A model generated the notes under the pieces. That model was given only the letters and a program-made list of their open reading frames with translations, did no database searches and was not told the DNA's origin. DNA of 64,000 nt from Leucobacter sp. wl10 (GTDB lineage: Bacteria > Actinomycetota > Actinomycetes > Actinomycetales > Microbacteriaceae): the NCBI RefSeq assembly GCF_003569785.1, contig NZ_KZ983988.1, forward strand, positions 124,001-188,000. The letters are read 5' to 3'. The first letter of the stretch is position 1; every line of letters begins with the position of its first letter. Shown here piece after piece: positions 17,419 through 25,321 of this stretch. The translations under genes and the position numbers were made by a program.

Positions 17419-18428
17419 GCGGCGTAGCCGTCCGGGTTCGCCGACTGCCACGTCCAGGCGTCGCGGCAGGCGTCGGCGAGACTGCGGGTCGTGCGCCACC
17501 GCAGCCGCGCGTTGGCGCGCGAGGGATCGGCGGCGATCTCGGCGACGTCGCCCGCCCGCGCGGGCGCGACGGCGTAGGGCACGGGGCGGCCGGAGGCCTC
17601 CTCGAACGCGCGCACGACCTCGAGCACGCTCGATCCGGTGCCGGAGCCGAGATTGTAGACCTCGACGCCGGCCTCGATGCGCTCGAGCGCGGCCGCGTGC
17701 CCCTCCGCGAGATCCATCACGTGGATGTAGTCGCGAACGCCGGTGCCGTCGACCGTCGGGTAGGCGTCGCCGAACACGCTGAGCCGTTCGCGCTTGCCCA
17801 CGGCGACCTGCGCGATGAACGGCATGAGGTTGTTGGGGATGCCGCTCGGGTCCTCGCCGATGCGGCCGGAGGGGTGGGCGCCGACCGGGTTGAAGTAGCG
17901 CAGCAGCACGGCGCCGAGCCGGGGCCAGGCGGCCTGGGCGTCGCGGATGATCTGCTCGTTCATGAACTTGGACCAGCCGTACGGGTTGGTGAGGCCGACG
18001 CCGGCCCGGTGCGCCTCGTCGACGGGCACGTACTCGGGATCGCCGTACACGGTGGCCGACGAGCTGAAGACCAGCCTCGTCACGCCGCGCTCGCGCATGA
18101 GATCGAGGAGGGCCAGGGTGGAGTCGATGTTGACCCGGTAGTAGCGGGTCGGCTCGACCACGGACTCCCCGACCGCCTTGAGGCCCGCGAAGTGGATCGC
18201 GGCGTCGAAGTCGACGCCCTCGAGCGCTGCTGCGGCCGCGGAGCGGTCGGCCAGATCGGCCTCGATCACCGGGATGCGGGCTCCGGTGAGCTCCTCGACA
18301 CGGCGCACCGCCTCAGGGCTGCTGTTCGAGAAGTCGTCGAGCAGCACCACCTCGTGACCCCGCTCGATGAGTACCAGGGCGGTGTGCGAGCCGATGTACC
18401 CGGCACCGCCTGTCAGCAAAACACGCAT
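17415..18428 (-). CDS. galE: UDP-glucose 4-epimerase
   Basis: The 337-residue short-chain dehydrogenase-type epimerase begins MRVLLTGGAGYIGSHTALVL. It has the catalytic Ser region VFSSSATVYG, the YxxxK-type motif NPYGWSKFMNE and the C-terminal GTGVRDYIHVMDLAEGH block. It interconverts UDP-glucose and UDP-galactose, feeding galactose or galactofuranose into envelope glycans. A TACGCT -10 box (18441-18436) lies seven bases before the ATG at 18428, so a leaderless start there is preferred over the GTG at 18434. The gene is coupled to the LCP gene through an ATGA overlap. Confidence 0.94.
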   Translation of the reverse strand: MRVLLTGGAGYIGSHTALVLIERGHEVVLLDDFSNSSPEAVRRVEELTGARIPVIEADLADRSAAAAALEGVDFDAAIHFAGLKAVGESVVEPTRYYRVNIDSTLALLDLMRERGVTRLVFSSSATVYGDPEYVPVDEAHRAGVGLTNPYGWSKFMNEQIIRDAQAAWPRLGAVLLRYFNPVGAHPSGRIGEDPSGIPNNLMPFIAQVAVGKRERLSVFGDAYPTVDGTGVRDYIHVMDLAEGHAAALERIEAGVEVYNLGSGTGSSVLEVVRAFEEASGRPVPYAVAPARAGDVAEIAADPSRANARLRWRTTRSLADACRDAWTWQSANPDGYAA

Positions 18429-18608
18429 GCGCACTAGCGTACTTGGCCCGAATGGGCGATCCCCAAGATCACGGTTTCATCACGGCTACACCTGACGCCC
18501 TTCCTCCTCGCCGATCCCTCAGACTTCGACGCGGGGACTCAATACAATGACTGTGAAGGCGTTAGACACGCGTTTGGTCGGCTGTCGAACGGCAAGGGGG
18601 AGGGGAAC

Positions 18609-19727
18609 ATGGCCACGCTCACCCTCATTGCCGAGCCCTTTCCCGACTGGGAGGCCGAGTTCCACGCGGCGGCGGCGCGCGACCTCACCAAGGCCGTCGC
18701 CGACACCGCGCCGCGCAGCTGCAGCGCCCGATTCCTCGTCGCCCGCGGCAGCGAAGCCCCGGATTTCGACTCGCCGCTGATCCGCATCGAGCACCTGCCG
18801 ATGCGCGCCAGCATGCTGCCGCTGGTGTGGCAGAGCGGCACGACCGCCCGCCCGCTGGACGGCGAGTTCGTGCACGCGCTCACGCCCATGATGCCGCTGC
18901 GAGCCCGCGGCGAGGACGACGGCTCTCAGACCTCGGTCACGATCCCGCACTCCATCGCGTGGGAATCCCCGGCGCTGCTCGGAGGATCGCAGGCCCGCCT
19001 CTTCCGCGCCTTCACCCGCCGCGCGGTGAAGCTCGCCGACGTGATCCTCACCCCCACGCACGCCACCGCGCGCGTGCTGCAGCACCAGTACGGCGAGCAC
19101 CTGCCGGTGCAGGTGCTGCAGCTCGCGCCGCCCGCCGAGTTCCTCCCGGGCCCCGACGCCGCCGAGCGGCGCGCAGCGCTCGGCCTCCCGGAGCGGTACG
19201 CCGTGACCACGGCCTTCAACGGCGAGCACGGCCGCCTCGAATGGCTGTTCGACGCGCTGCGCCTCGACCCCTCGCTGCCCCCGCTCGCGGTGATCGAAGG
19301 ATTCGATCCCGGCGTCTCCCCACGGGACCGGGACGGCGCCGCGCCGCGCGGCGTCCAGGTGCCCGACGAGCTCCGCAGCCGGGTGGTCGTCGTGCGGCCC
19401 CGCGAGCTCGCCGACGTCGGCGCCGCGCTCTCCGGCGCCGCCCTGATGCTCCAGCCGCAGAACTTCTCGAGCACCGGATACGCGCTGCTCGGCGCCATGT
19501 GCGCGGCGGTTCCGGTGCTCCACGCGGGGCACCCGGCCACGGCGGAGCTCGTGCTCGACGCGGGCTTCTCGGCCGACAGCGCCGGCCCCTTCGCCGCGGA
19601 GTACACCCGCCTGTTCCGCGACACCGCCGCGCTCGCCCAGCTCGCCGTGCTCGCCTGCGACCGCAGCCGGGGTTTCAGCTGGCACGGCGCGGCCTGGCAG
19701 CTCTGGGAGACGCACGCCAACCTCTGA
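18609..19727 (+). CDS. GT4-like (GT-B) glycosyltransferase family protein
   Basis: The 372-residue protein shows TVTIPHSIAWESP, DVILTPTHATARVLQHQYG and a C-terminal FSSTGYALLGAMCAAVPVL with AGHPATAEL. This matches the donor half of actinobacterial mannosyltransferase-like GT4 enzymes, although the usual E-x7-E motif is weak (the SSTGYALLGAM stretch replaces it). The start at 18609 is preceded by a strong GGGGAGGGGAA site. A TACAAT box at 18543-18548 may be its -10. It is divergent from galE and ends the glycan locus. Confidence 0.65.
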   Translation: MATLTLIAEPFPDWEAEFHAAAARDLTKAVADTAPRSCSARFLVARGSEAPDFDSPLIRIEHLPMRASMLPLVWQSGTTARPLDGEFVHALTPMMPLRARGEDDGSQTSVTIPHSIAWESPALLGGSQARLFRAFTRRAVKLADVILTPTHATARVLQHQYGEHLPVQVLQLAPPAEFLPGPDAAERRAALGLPERYAVTTAFNGEHGRLEWLFDALRLDPSLPPLAVIEGFDPGVSPRDRDGAAPRGVQVPDELRSRVVVVRPRELADVGAALSGAALMLQPQNFSSTGYALLGAMCAAVPVLHAGHPATAELVLDAGFSADSAGPFAAEYTRLFRDTAALAQLAVLACDRSRGFSWHGAAWQLWETHANL

Positions 19728-19806
19728 CCTCGTCTGCCCTCGGCCGGCGCCCCGGGCGCCGATCCCGAACCGCCGAACCGGGCTCGCCGAGCCGTGCGCC
19801 CCACGC

Positions 19807-21033
19807 TCACTCCGCGGGGCGGTCGGCCGCGGCGATGCCGCCGCGGGTCAGCGCGTAGGCCCAGGCCAGCGCCCCGGCCGCGAGCGCGGCCCCGCCGACC
19901 ATCAGGGCCGTGCCGGTCCAGCCGGCCAGGGCGAAGGCCACGCCGCCGAGCCACCCCAGCAGGCTCGACCCGGCGTAGTAGCCCAGGTTGTACAGCGGCG
20001 GCGCGACGCTGCGCCCCTCGGCGCTCGCGCGGCGCTCGATGAGACCGCTGGCGATGGAGTGGGCGGCGAAGAAGCCGCCCGTGAACAGCACGAGCCCCAG
20101 GATCGCGAGCGGCAGCGAGGCGGGCAGCGTGAGCGCGATGCCCGCGAGCATGACGCCGACGCACCCCAGCAGCACTCCCGTGGGCGGGATCCTGCGCGCC
20201 AGCCTCCACACCCAGCGCGAGGCCGCGGCGCCGGCGAGATACGCGAGGAAGATCCACGACACCTGCGCCAGTGTGAGGCCGAAGGGGTCGTGCTGCAGCC
20301 GGAAGGCCAGGTAGTTGTAGGCCGCCACGAAGCCGCCCATCAGCAGGAACGCCTGCGCCACGAGCACCATCACGCCCGGCGTGCGCAGGTTGGAGGCGAG
20401 CGCGCTCGGGGTAGGCGCACCCCGGCGCGCCGGAACGACCGTCGGCGGGATCCGCAGCAGGAACAGGATCGTCGCGATCGCCGCGAGCACCGCCACAGCG
20501 GACACCCCCCAGCGCCAGCCGAGCGGCTCGCCGACGAGGGCCGCGACGATGCGCCCGAGCAGCCCGCCGATGGTGGTGCCCGCGATGTACGTGCCCACCG
20601 CGCCGCCGAGAGCACCGGGCCGAACCGTCTCGGCGATGGCCGTCACCGCGATGGCGGGCAGGCCCGCGAGCGCGATCCCCTCGAGCGCTCGCGCGGCGAT
20701 GAAGAGGCCGAAGCCGGGCATGAGCGGCGCGACGAGGCCGATCGCCATCGCCGCTGCCATGGCCGCGCGCATCGTCCGCACCCGCCCGAAGCGGTCTGAC
20801 GCGCGAGCCCACGGCAGCACGCCCAGGGCCACGCCGATCGTGGTGGCGCCCACCGCCCACGACGAGACGCCCGCGGCGACTCCGAACTCGACCGCGAGAT
20901 CGGGGAGGATCCCCTGCGGGGAGTACATCTGCGCGAACGTCGCGAGCCCCGCGCAGAAGAGCGCGATCAGGGCGCGCCGGTACCGGCGGCTTCCGGCTGC
21001 GGCCCGCGGATCGCCGGCCTCCGACGCGGGCAC
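19807..21033 (-). CDS. MFS transporter (12 TMS, YnfM/AraJ-like)
   Basis: The 408-residue protein has twelve predicted membrane segments and the loop 2-3 motif RASDRFGRVRTMRAAM, the MFS signature. MYSPQGILPDLAVEFG in helix 1 is typical of the YnfM/CynX-like and arabinose-efflux-like group. The substrate cannot be inferred. The GTG start directly follows the purE TAG (TAGGTG), so it is probably co-transcribed with purE, though the roles are not obviously linked. Confidence 0.85.
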   Translation of the reverse strand: MPASEAGDPRAAAGSRRYRRALIALFCAGLATFAQMYSPQGILPDLAVEFGVAAGVSSWAVGATTIGVALGVLPWARASDRFGRVRTMRAAMAAAMAIGLVAPLMPGFGLFIAARALEGIALAGLPAIAVTAIAETVRPGALGGAVGTYIAGTTIGGLLGRIVAALVGEPLGWRWGVSAVAVLAAIATILFLLRIPPTVVPARRGAPTPSALASNLRTPGVMVLVAQAFLLMGGFVAAYNYLAFRLQHDPFGLTLAQVSWIFLAYLAGAAASRWVWRLARRIPPTGVLLGCVGVMLAGIALTLPASLPLAILGLVLFTGGFFAAHSIASGLIERRASAEGRSVAPPLYNLGYYAGSSLLGWLGGVAFALAGWTGTALMVGGAALAAGALAWAYALTRGGIAAADRPAE

Positions 21034-21552
21034 CTACCGGTCCGAGGCGATGCGCCTCTGCAGCGCCGCGTTCTTCTCCTCGACCGTGTCGGCGAGCCCG
21101 CGCGCATAGGCGCCGAGCCGATCGGCGATGCCCGCATCGCTCGCCCCGATGATGCGCGCCGCCAGCAGGCCCGCGTTCTTCGCGCCCCCGATCGACACGG
21201 TCGCCACCGGGATGCCGCCGGGCATCTGCACGATCGAGAGCAGCGAGTCGAGGCCGTCGAGACGGGCCAGCGGCACCGGCACGCCGACCACGGGCAGCGT
21301 GGTCATCGAGGCGACCATGCCGGGCAGGTGCGCCGCGCCCCCCGCGCCCGCGATGATCACCCGCAGCCCGCGCCCGGCCGCCTCTCGCGCGTAGGCCACC
21401 ATCCTGTCGGGGGTGCGGTGCGCGCTGACCACCTCGACCTCGTGCGGGATCCCGAAGTCGCGCAGCACCTGCACGGCGTCGCCCATCACCGGGAAGTCGC
21501 TGTCGCTGCCCATGATCACGCCGACGAGGGGCGCCGCGGTGGTGTCGCTCAT
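21034..21552 (-). CDS. purE: N5-carboxyaminoimidazole ribonucleotide mutase (PurE)
   Basis: The 172-residue enzyme has the PurE signatures [25 protein letters not shown] and [17 protein letters not shown]. It converts N5-CAIR, made by PurK, to CAIR in purine synthesis. The ATG at 21552 has TACGAT (21565-21560) seven bases upstream and no ribosome binding site, so it is likely leaderless. It thus has its own promoter, 129 bases after purK. Longer starts at 21561 and 21597 are possible but place residues outside the family's usual length. Confidence 0.95.
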   Translation of the reverse strand: MSDTTAAPLVGVIMGSDSDFPVMGDAVQVLRDFGIPHEVEVVSAHRTPDRMVAYAREAAGRGLRVIIAGAGGAAHLPGMVASMTTLPVVGVPVPLARLDGLDSLLSIVQMPGGIPVATVSIGGAKNAGLLAARIIGASDAGIADRLGAYARGLADTVEEKNAALQRRIASDR

Positions 21553-21680
21553 GCGACCCATCGTAGCCGCCGCCACCACCGTCGCCGCTCCCGTCACCGC
21601 CGCCGCTCCCGCCGCCGCTCAGGCAGGGGGTCGTCGCTCAGGCGGGCCGGCTGGATCCCGCGCGCGGGCGGGATCCCGGC

Positions 21681-22838
21681 TCAGGCGAACGCGGCGGCCG
21701 TCGCCCGCGCCTCGGCGAGCACCTCGTGCAGGTGCTCGCCCGTCACCGTGACGTGCCCCACCTTGCGGCCGGGCCGGGGCTGCTTGCCGTAGCTGTGCAC
21801 CTTGGCGCGCGGGTGCTCGGCCAGCACTGCGGGGTAGCGCACCGGCATCGGTCCCTCGGGGGGGCCGCCGAGCACGTTCACCATGACCGCGACCGGCGCC
21901 GTCATCGACGTGTCGCCCAGCGGCAGGTCGGCGACGGCGCGCAGGTGCTGCTCGAACTGGCTGGTCACGGATCCCTCGATCGAGAAGTGCCCGGAGTTGT
22001 GGGGGCGCATCGCGAGCTCGTTCACCAGCACGCGGCCGTCGCGCGTCTCGAACATCTCGACGGCGAGCACTCCCGTGACCAGCACGCCCTCGGCGACCGC
22101 CGTGCCGATGCGCGCGGCCTCGACGAGCGTGGCGGGATCCTGCACGGGCGCGGGCGCGAGCACCTCGGCGCAGACGCCGTCGCGCTGAATCGTCTCGACC
22201 ACGGGCCAGGTGCGGGTCTCGCCGCTCGGCCGCCGCGCCACCAGCTGCGAGAGCTCGCGCGTGAAATCGACGAGCTCTTCGGCGAGCAGCCGGCCCCCGC
22301 GGCCGTCCTCGGCCAGGGCGGTGAACCAGTCGCGCACCTCGGCGGCGTCCGAGACCACGCGCACCCCCTTGCCGTCGTAGCCGCCGCGGGCGGTCTTCAC
22401 CACCGCGCGGCCGCCGCGGGCCTCGATGAAGCGCTGCAGCTGCGCCTCGTCCTCCACGGCCGCCCACGCCGGGATCGGCACGCCGAGCTCGCCCAGTTTC
22501 TCGCGCATGAGGATCTTGTCCTGCGCGTACTGCAGGGCGTCGGGGCGCGGGTGCACGGCGACGCCGCGTCGCTCGAGCTCGCGCAGGATCTCGCCCGGCA
22601 CGTGCTCGTGGTCGAAGGTGACCACGTCGACGGCGCCGGCGAAGGCGTAGACGGTCTCGGAATCCCGGTAGTCCCCCACCGCGTCGGCGGCACGCTCCGC
22701 GCTGGAGCCCTCGGTCTCGGCCAGCACGCTGATGCCGAGGCCCAGGTGCAGGGCCGGCGGCACCATCATGCGGGCGAGCTGCCCGCCCCCGATCACGCCG
22801 ATCCTGATGCTGCCGCTCTCCACGCCCATGCCGTCCAT
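21681..22838 (-). CDS. purK: N5-carboxyaminoimidazole ribonucleotide synthase (PurK)
   Basis: The 385-residue ATP-grasp enzyme begins with RIGVIGGGQLARMM and has VVTFDHEHVPGEILR, the ATP-grasp lysine region VVKTARGGYDGKGV, and the metal/ATP motif VLVNELAMRPHNSGH. It carboxylates AIR to N5-CAIR using ATP and bicarbonate. It lies upstream of purE, as in most actinobacteria. No good ribosome binding site precedes the ATG at 22838; a start at 22829 is also possible. Confidence 0.95.
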   Translation of the reverse strand: MDGMGVESGSIRIGVIGGGQLARMMVPPALHLGLGISVLAETEGSSAERAADAVGDYRDSETVYAFAGAVDVVTFDHEHVPGEILRELERRGVAVHPRPDALQYAQDKILMREKLGELGVPIPAWAAVEDEAQLQRFIEARGGRAVVKTARGGYDGKGVRVVSDAAEVRDWFTALAEDGRGGRLLAEELVDFTRELSQLVARRPSGETRTWPVVETIQRDGVCAEVLAPAPVQDPATLVEAARIGTAVAEGVLVTGVLAVEMFETRDGRVLVNELAMRPHNSGHFSIEGSVTSQFEQHLRAVADLPLGDTSMTAPVAVMVNVLGGPPEGPMPVRYPAVLAEHPRAKVHSYGKQPRPGRKVGHVTVTGEHLHEVLAEARATAAAFA

Positions 22839-22892
22839 TCTGCCCTACCCGTGCCGGGCGCCGGCGCACGGCTCCGGCGGCGCGATCCCGAA

Positions 22893-22941
22893 GTTGGTTG
22901 ACACAGATCAACCAACTGTATATAGTTGATATCCGTCAACT
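22893..22941 (+). promoter_or_regulatory. Promoter with two MarR-type operators upstream of the DHA2 exporter
   Basis: A near-consensus promoter has TTGACA at 22898-22903, a 17-base spacer and TATAGT at 22921-22926. Two palindromes with the same half-site and 6-base spacer lie over it: GTTGGTTGA/TCAACCAAC (22893-22916) covers the -35, and AGTTGA/TCAACT (22924-22941) covers the -10 and start site. The centres are 28 bases apart. A repressor binding GTTGA-N6-TCAAC would block transcription; the MarR-type gene at 24734 is the obvious candidate. Confidence 0.8.
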
Positions 22942-22980
22942 AAGCAGCGATCCCGCACCACGAAAGACTCCACACTCCGA

Positions 22981-24723
22981 ATGGCACAGACCCAGACCCA
23001 GCAGCTCCCGCCCGCCGAGGGCGTGCTCACCGGGCGCGCGAAGAACCTCGCACTCACCGGACTCTTCCTCAGCATGGCCGTGTCCATGCTCTCGATGACC
23101 GTCGTCGGCACCTCGATGCCCATCATCATCGCCGACCTCGGCGGCGACCAGGCCGCCTTCACCTGGGTCGTCACGGCGACGATGCTCGCCAGCGCGATCT
23201 CGACGCCCATCTGGGGCAAGCTCGCCGACCTCACGAGCAAGAAGGCGCTGCTGCAGGCATCGCTCGTCATCTTCACCGTCGGCTCGGCCCTCGCGGGGAT
23301 AGCGCAGGATCCCGGCTGGCTCATCGCCTTCCGAGTGCTGCAGGGGCTCGGAGCCGGCGGCCTCGGCGCGCTCGGCCAGATCGTGCTCGCCGAGATCATC
23401 AGCCCGCGCGAGCGCGGCAAGTACATGGGGATCATGGGCGCCATCATGGCCGTCTCCACCGTGGGCGGCCCCCTGCTCGGCGGGGGGATCACCGACGCCA
23501 TCGGCTGGCGCTGGAACTTCTACGTGGCAGCCCCCATCGCGGTCGTCGCGATCATCGTGCTGCAGCAGACCCTGCATCTGCACACCGAGAAGCGGAGGGT
23601 GCGCATCGACTACCTCGGCGCCGCGCTCATCTCGACCGGGTTCGCCAGCCTGCTCATCTGGGTGACCCTCGGCGGCGCCCAGTTCGACTGGTGGTCGTGG
23701 GAGACGCTCGCGATGGTCGGCGGCGGCCTGCTGCTGCTCGTCCTCGCCGTCGTCGTCGAACTGCGCACCCCGGAACCCCTGCTGCCGCTCAACCTGTTCA
23801 GGAACCGCACCTTCACCATGGCGGTCATCGCGTCGATCGCGGTCGGCCTCGCCATGTTCGGCACCTCGATCTTCCTGGGCCAGTACATGCAGCTCGCGCG
23901 CGGCAAGACCCCCACCGAGTCGGGCCTGCTCACCATCCCGATGATGGCCGGCCTGCTGCTGGCGTCGACACTGGTCGGCCAGATCATCTCGCGCACGGGC
24001 AAGTGGAAGCGCTACATGGTCGCCGGCTCGTTCATCATGCTCGCCGGCCTCGTGATGATGGGGCAGCTGCGCTACGACACCTCGTTCTGGTTCGTGGGCG
24101 TCGCGATGTTCGTGCTGGGCGCGGGCGTCGGCATGTGCATGCAGAACCTCGTGCTCGTGGTGCAGAACACGGTCTCCCCCGACGAGCTCGGCGTGTCGAG
24201 CTCGGCCGTCACCTTCTTCCGCACCATCGGCGGCACGGCGGGCATGTCGGCGATGGGCGCGATGCTCTCGCAGCAGGTCGTCGAGTTCGTCAAGGAGGGC
24301 CTCGCGGCGCTCGCCAAGACCGATCCCGCCGCTCTGGCCGGAGCCGACCGGCTGTCGGGCGGCGCCATCCCGAAGATCGCCGAGCTCACAGCACCGATCC
24401 GCGAGGTCGTCGAGAACGCCTACGGCCACGCCATCGGCAACGCGTTCCTGGCCGCCTCGCCCGTCGCCCTCGTGGCGATCATCGCGATCGCGCTGATCCC
24501 GAATCTCCCGCTCAGCACGAAGAGCGCCGCGCAGCAGCGCGCCGAGATGGAGCGCGACGCGATGCCGGCCGCCGGCGCCGTCAGCATGGTCGACGACCAC
24601 TCCTTCGACGAGGCGATCAAGGTCGCGACCGGGGCCGTCCCCGTGGGCGGGGCGCCGGCGAGGGAGGGATCCGGGGAGGCGCGCGACGACCGCCGCTTCC
24701 GCGGTTCCGACGAGGGTCGGTAG
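22981..24723 (+). CDS. DHA2 family (14-TMS) MFS multidrug exporter, EmrB/QacA-like
   Basis: The 580-residue protein has about fourteen membrane segments. It has the loop GKLADLTSKKALLQAS, the helix-5 motif GIMGAIMAVSTVGGPLLGG (motif C of drug antiporters) and ISPRERGKYMG. These mark a proton-coupled drug exporter. The C-terminal 60 residues are hydrophilic and cytoplasmic. It is preceded by a strong promoter with two palindromic operators and followed by a MarR-type gene 10 bases on, the usual arrangement for an inducible exporter. No strong ribosome binding site is visible before the ATG. Confidence 0.9.
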   Translation: MAQTQTQQLPPAEGVLTGRAKNLALTGLFLSMAVSMLSMTVVGTSMPIIIADLGGDQAAFTWVVTATMLASAISTPIWGKLADLTSKKALLQASLVIFTVGSALAGIAQDPGWLIAFRVLQGLGAGGLGALGQIVLAEIISPRERGKYMGIMGAIMAVSTVGGPLLGGGITDAIGWRWNFYVAAPIAVVAIIVLQQTLHLHTEKRRVRIDYLGAALISTGFASLLIWVTLGGAQFDWWSWETLAMVGGGLLLLVLAVVVELRTPEPLLPLNLFRNRTFTMAVIASIAVGLAMFGTSIFLGQYMQLARGKTPTESGLLTIPMMAGLLLASTLVGQIISRTGKWKRYMVAGSFIMLAGLVMMGQLRYDTSFWFVGVAMFVLGAGVGMCMQNLVLVVQNTVSPDELGVSSSAVTFFRTIGGTAGMSAMGAMLSQQVVEFVKEGLAALAKTDPAALAGADRLSGGAIPKIAELTAPIREVVENAYGHAIGNAFLAASPVALVAIIAIALIPNLPLSTKSAAQQRAEMERDAMPAAGAVSMVDDHSFDEAIKVATGAVPVGGAPAREGSGEARDDRRFRGSDEGR

Positions 24724-24733
24724 GATCGGGTCC

Positions 24734-25303
24734 GTGCACGCGCAGAGCGACCCGGATCGGCGGACCCCGGGCGAAGGATCGGGTTCCGGTTCTTCGCCCG
24801 AGGATGAGCAGATCTCGGCCATCATCTCCGAGTTCTCCGAGTTCTTCGCCTTCACCCGAAGCCGCTGGTCGAGCTACGCGAACGACGTGCACGCCGACTT
24901 GAAGGGCGTCGGGCTGATGATGATGCAGCTGGTGCTGAGAAAGGGGCCGGTCACCGCGACCGGCATCAGCCAGATGCTCGACATGGACAAGGCCCTGGTG
25001 AGCCGCCAGATCGCGAAGCTGCGAGAGCTCGGCTTCGTGGCCGCCGAGCCGGCGCCGGAGGATCGCCGGGTCGTGCTGCTCACCGCGACCCCCCGCGCAC
25101 AGGAGCTCATGTCCCAGCTGCGCGAGCGCTGGGCGCACCTCTACCACGAGCGCTTCGAGGGGTGGAGCATCGGCGAACTGGAGCAGCTGCGCAGGAGCCT
25201 CCACCGCTTCAATACGGCAGGCGGGGAGCTGCCGCAGGACGGGCCGGCGACGCGGTGCGCGCGCGGGCGCGGGGGCGGAGCGGGGTCGGATCCCGAGACC
25301 TGA
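24734..25303 (+). CDS. MarR family transcriptional regulator
   Basis: The 189-residue protein has a winged-helix core: LKGVGLMMMQLVLRKGPVTATGISQMLDMDKALVSRQIAKLRELGFVAAEP is spread over the HTH and the wing DRRVVLLTATP. A disordered N-terminus (25 residues) and a basic C-terminal tail surround it. It probably represses the exporter gene just upstream through the GTTGA-N6-TCAAC operators, though a TAGGAT -10 box (24721-24726) seven bases before the GTG gives the regulator its own leaderless promoter. That would supply repressor when the exporter promoter is off. Convergent with the LuxR gene. Confidence 0.88.
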   Translation: MHAQSDPDRRTPGEGSGSGSSPEDEQISAIISEFSEFFAFTRSRWSSYANDVHADLKGVGLMMMQLVLRKGPVTATGISQMLDMDKALVSRQIAKLRELGFVAAEPAPEDRRVVLLTATPRAQELMSQLRERWAHLYHERFEGWSIGELEQLRRSLHRFNTAGGELPQDGPATRCARGRGGGAGSDPET

Positions 25304-25321
25304 TCGCCCGTCCGCCGCGGT

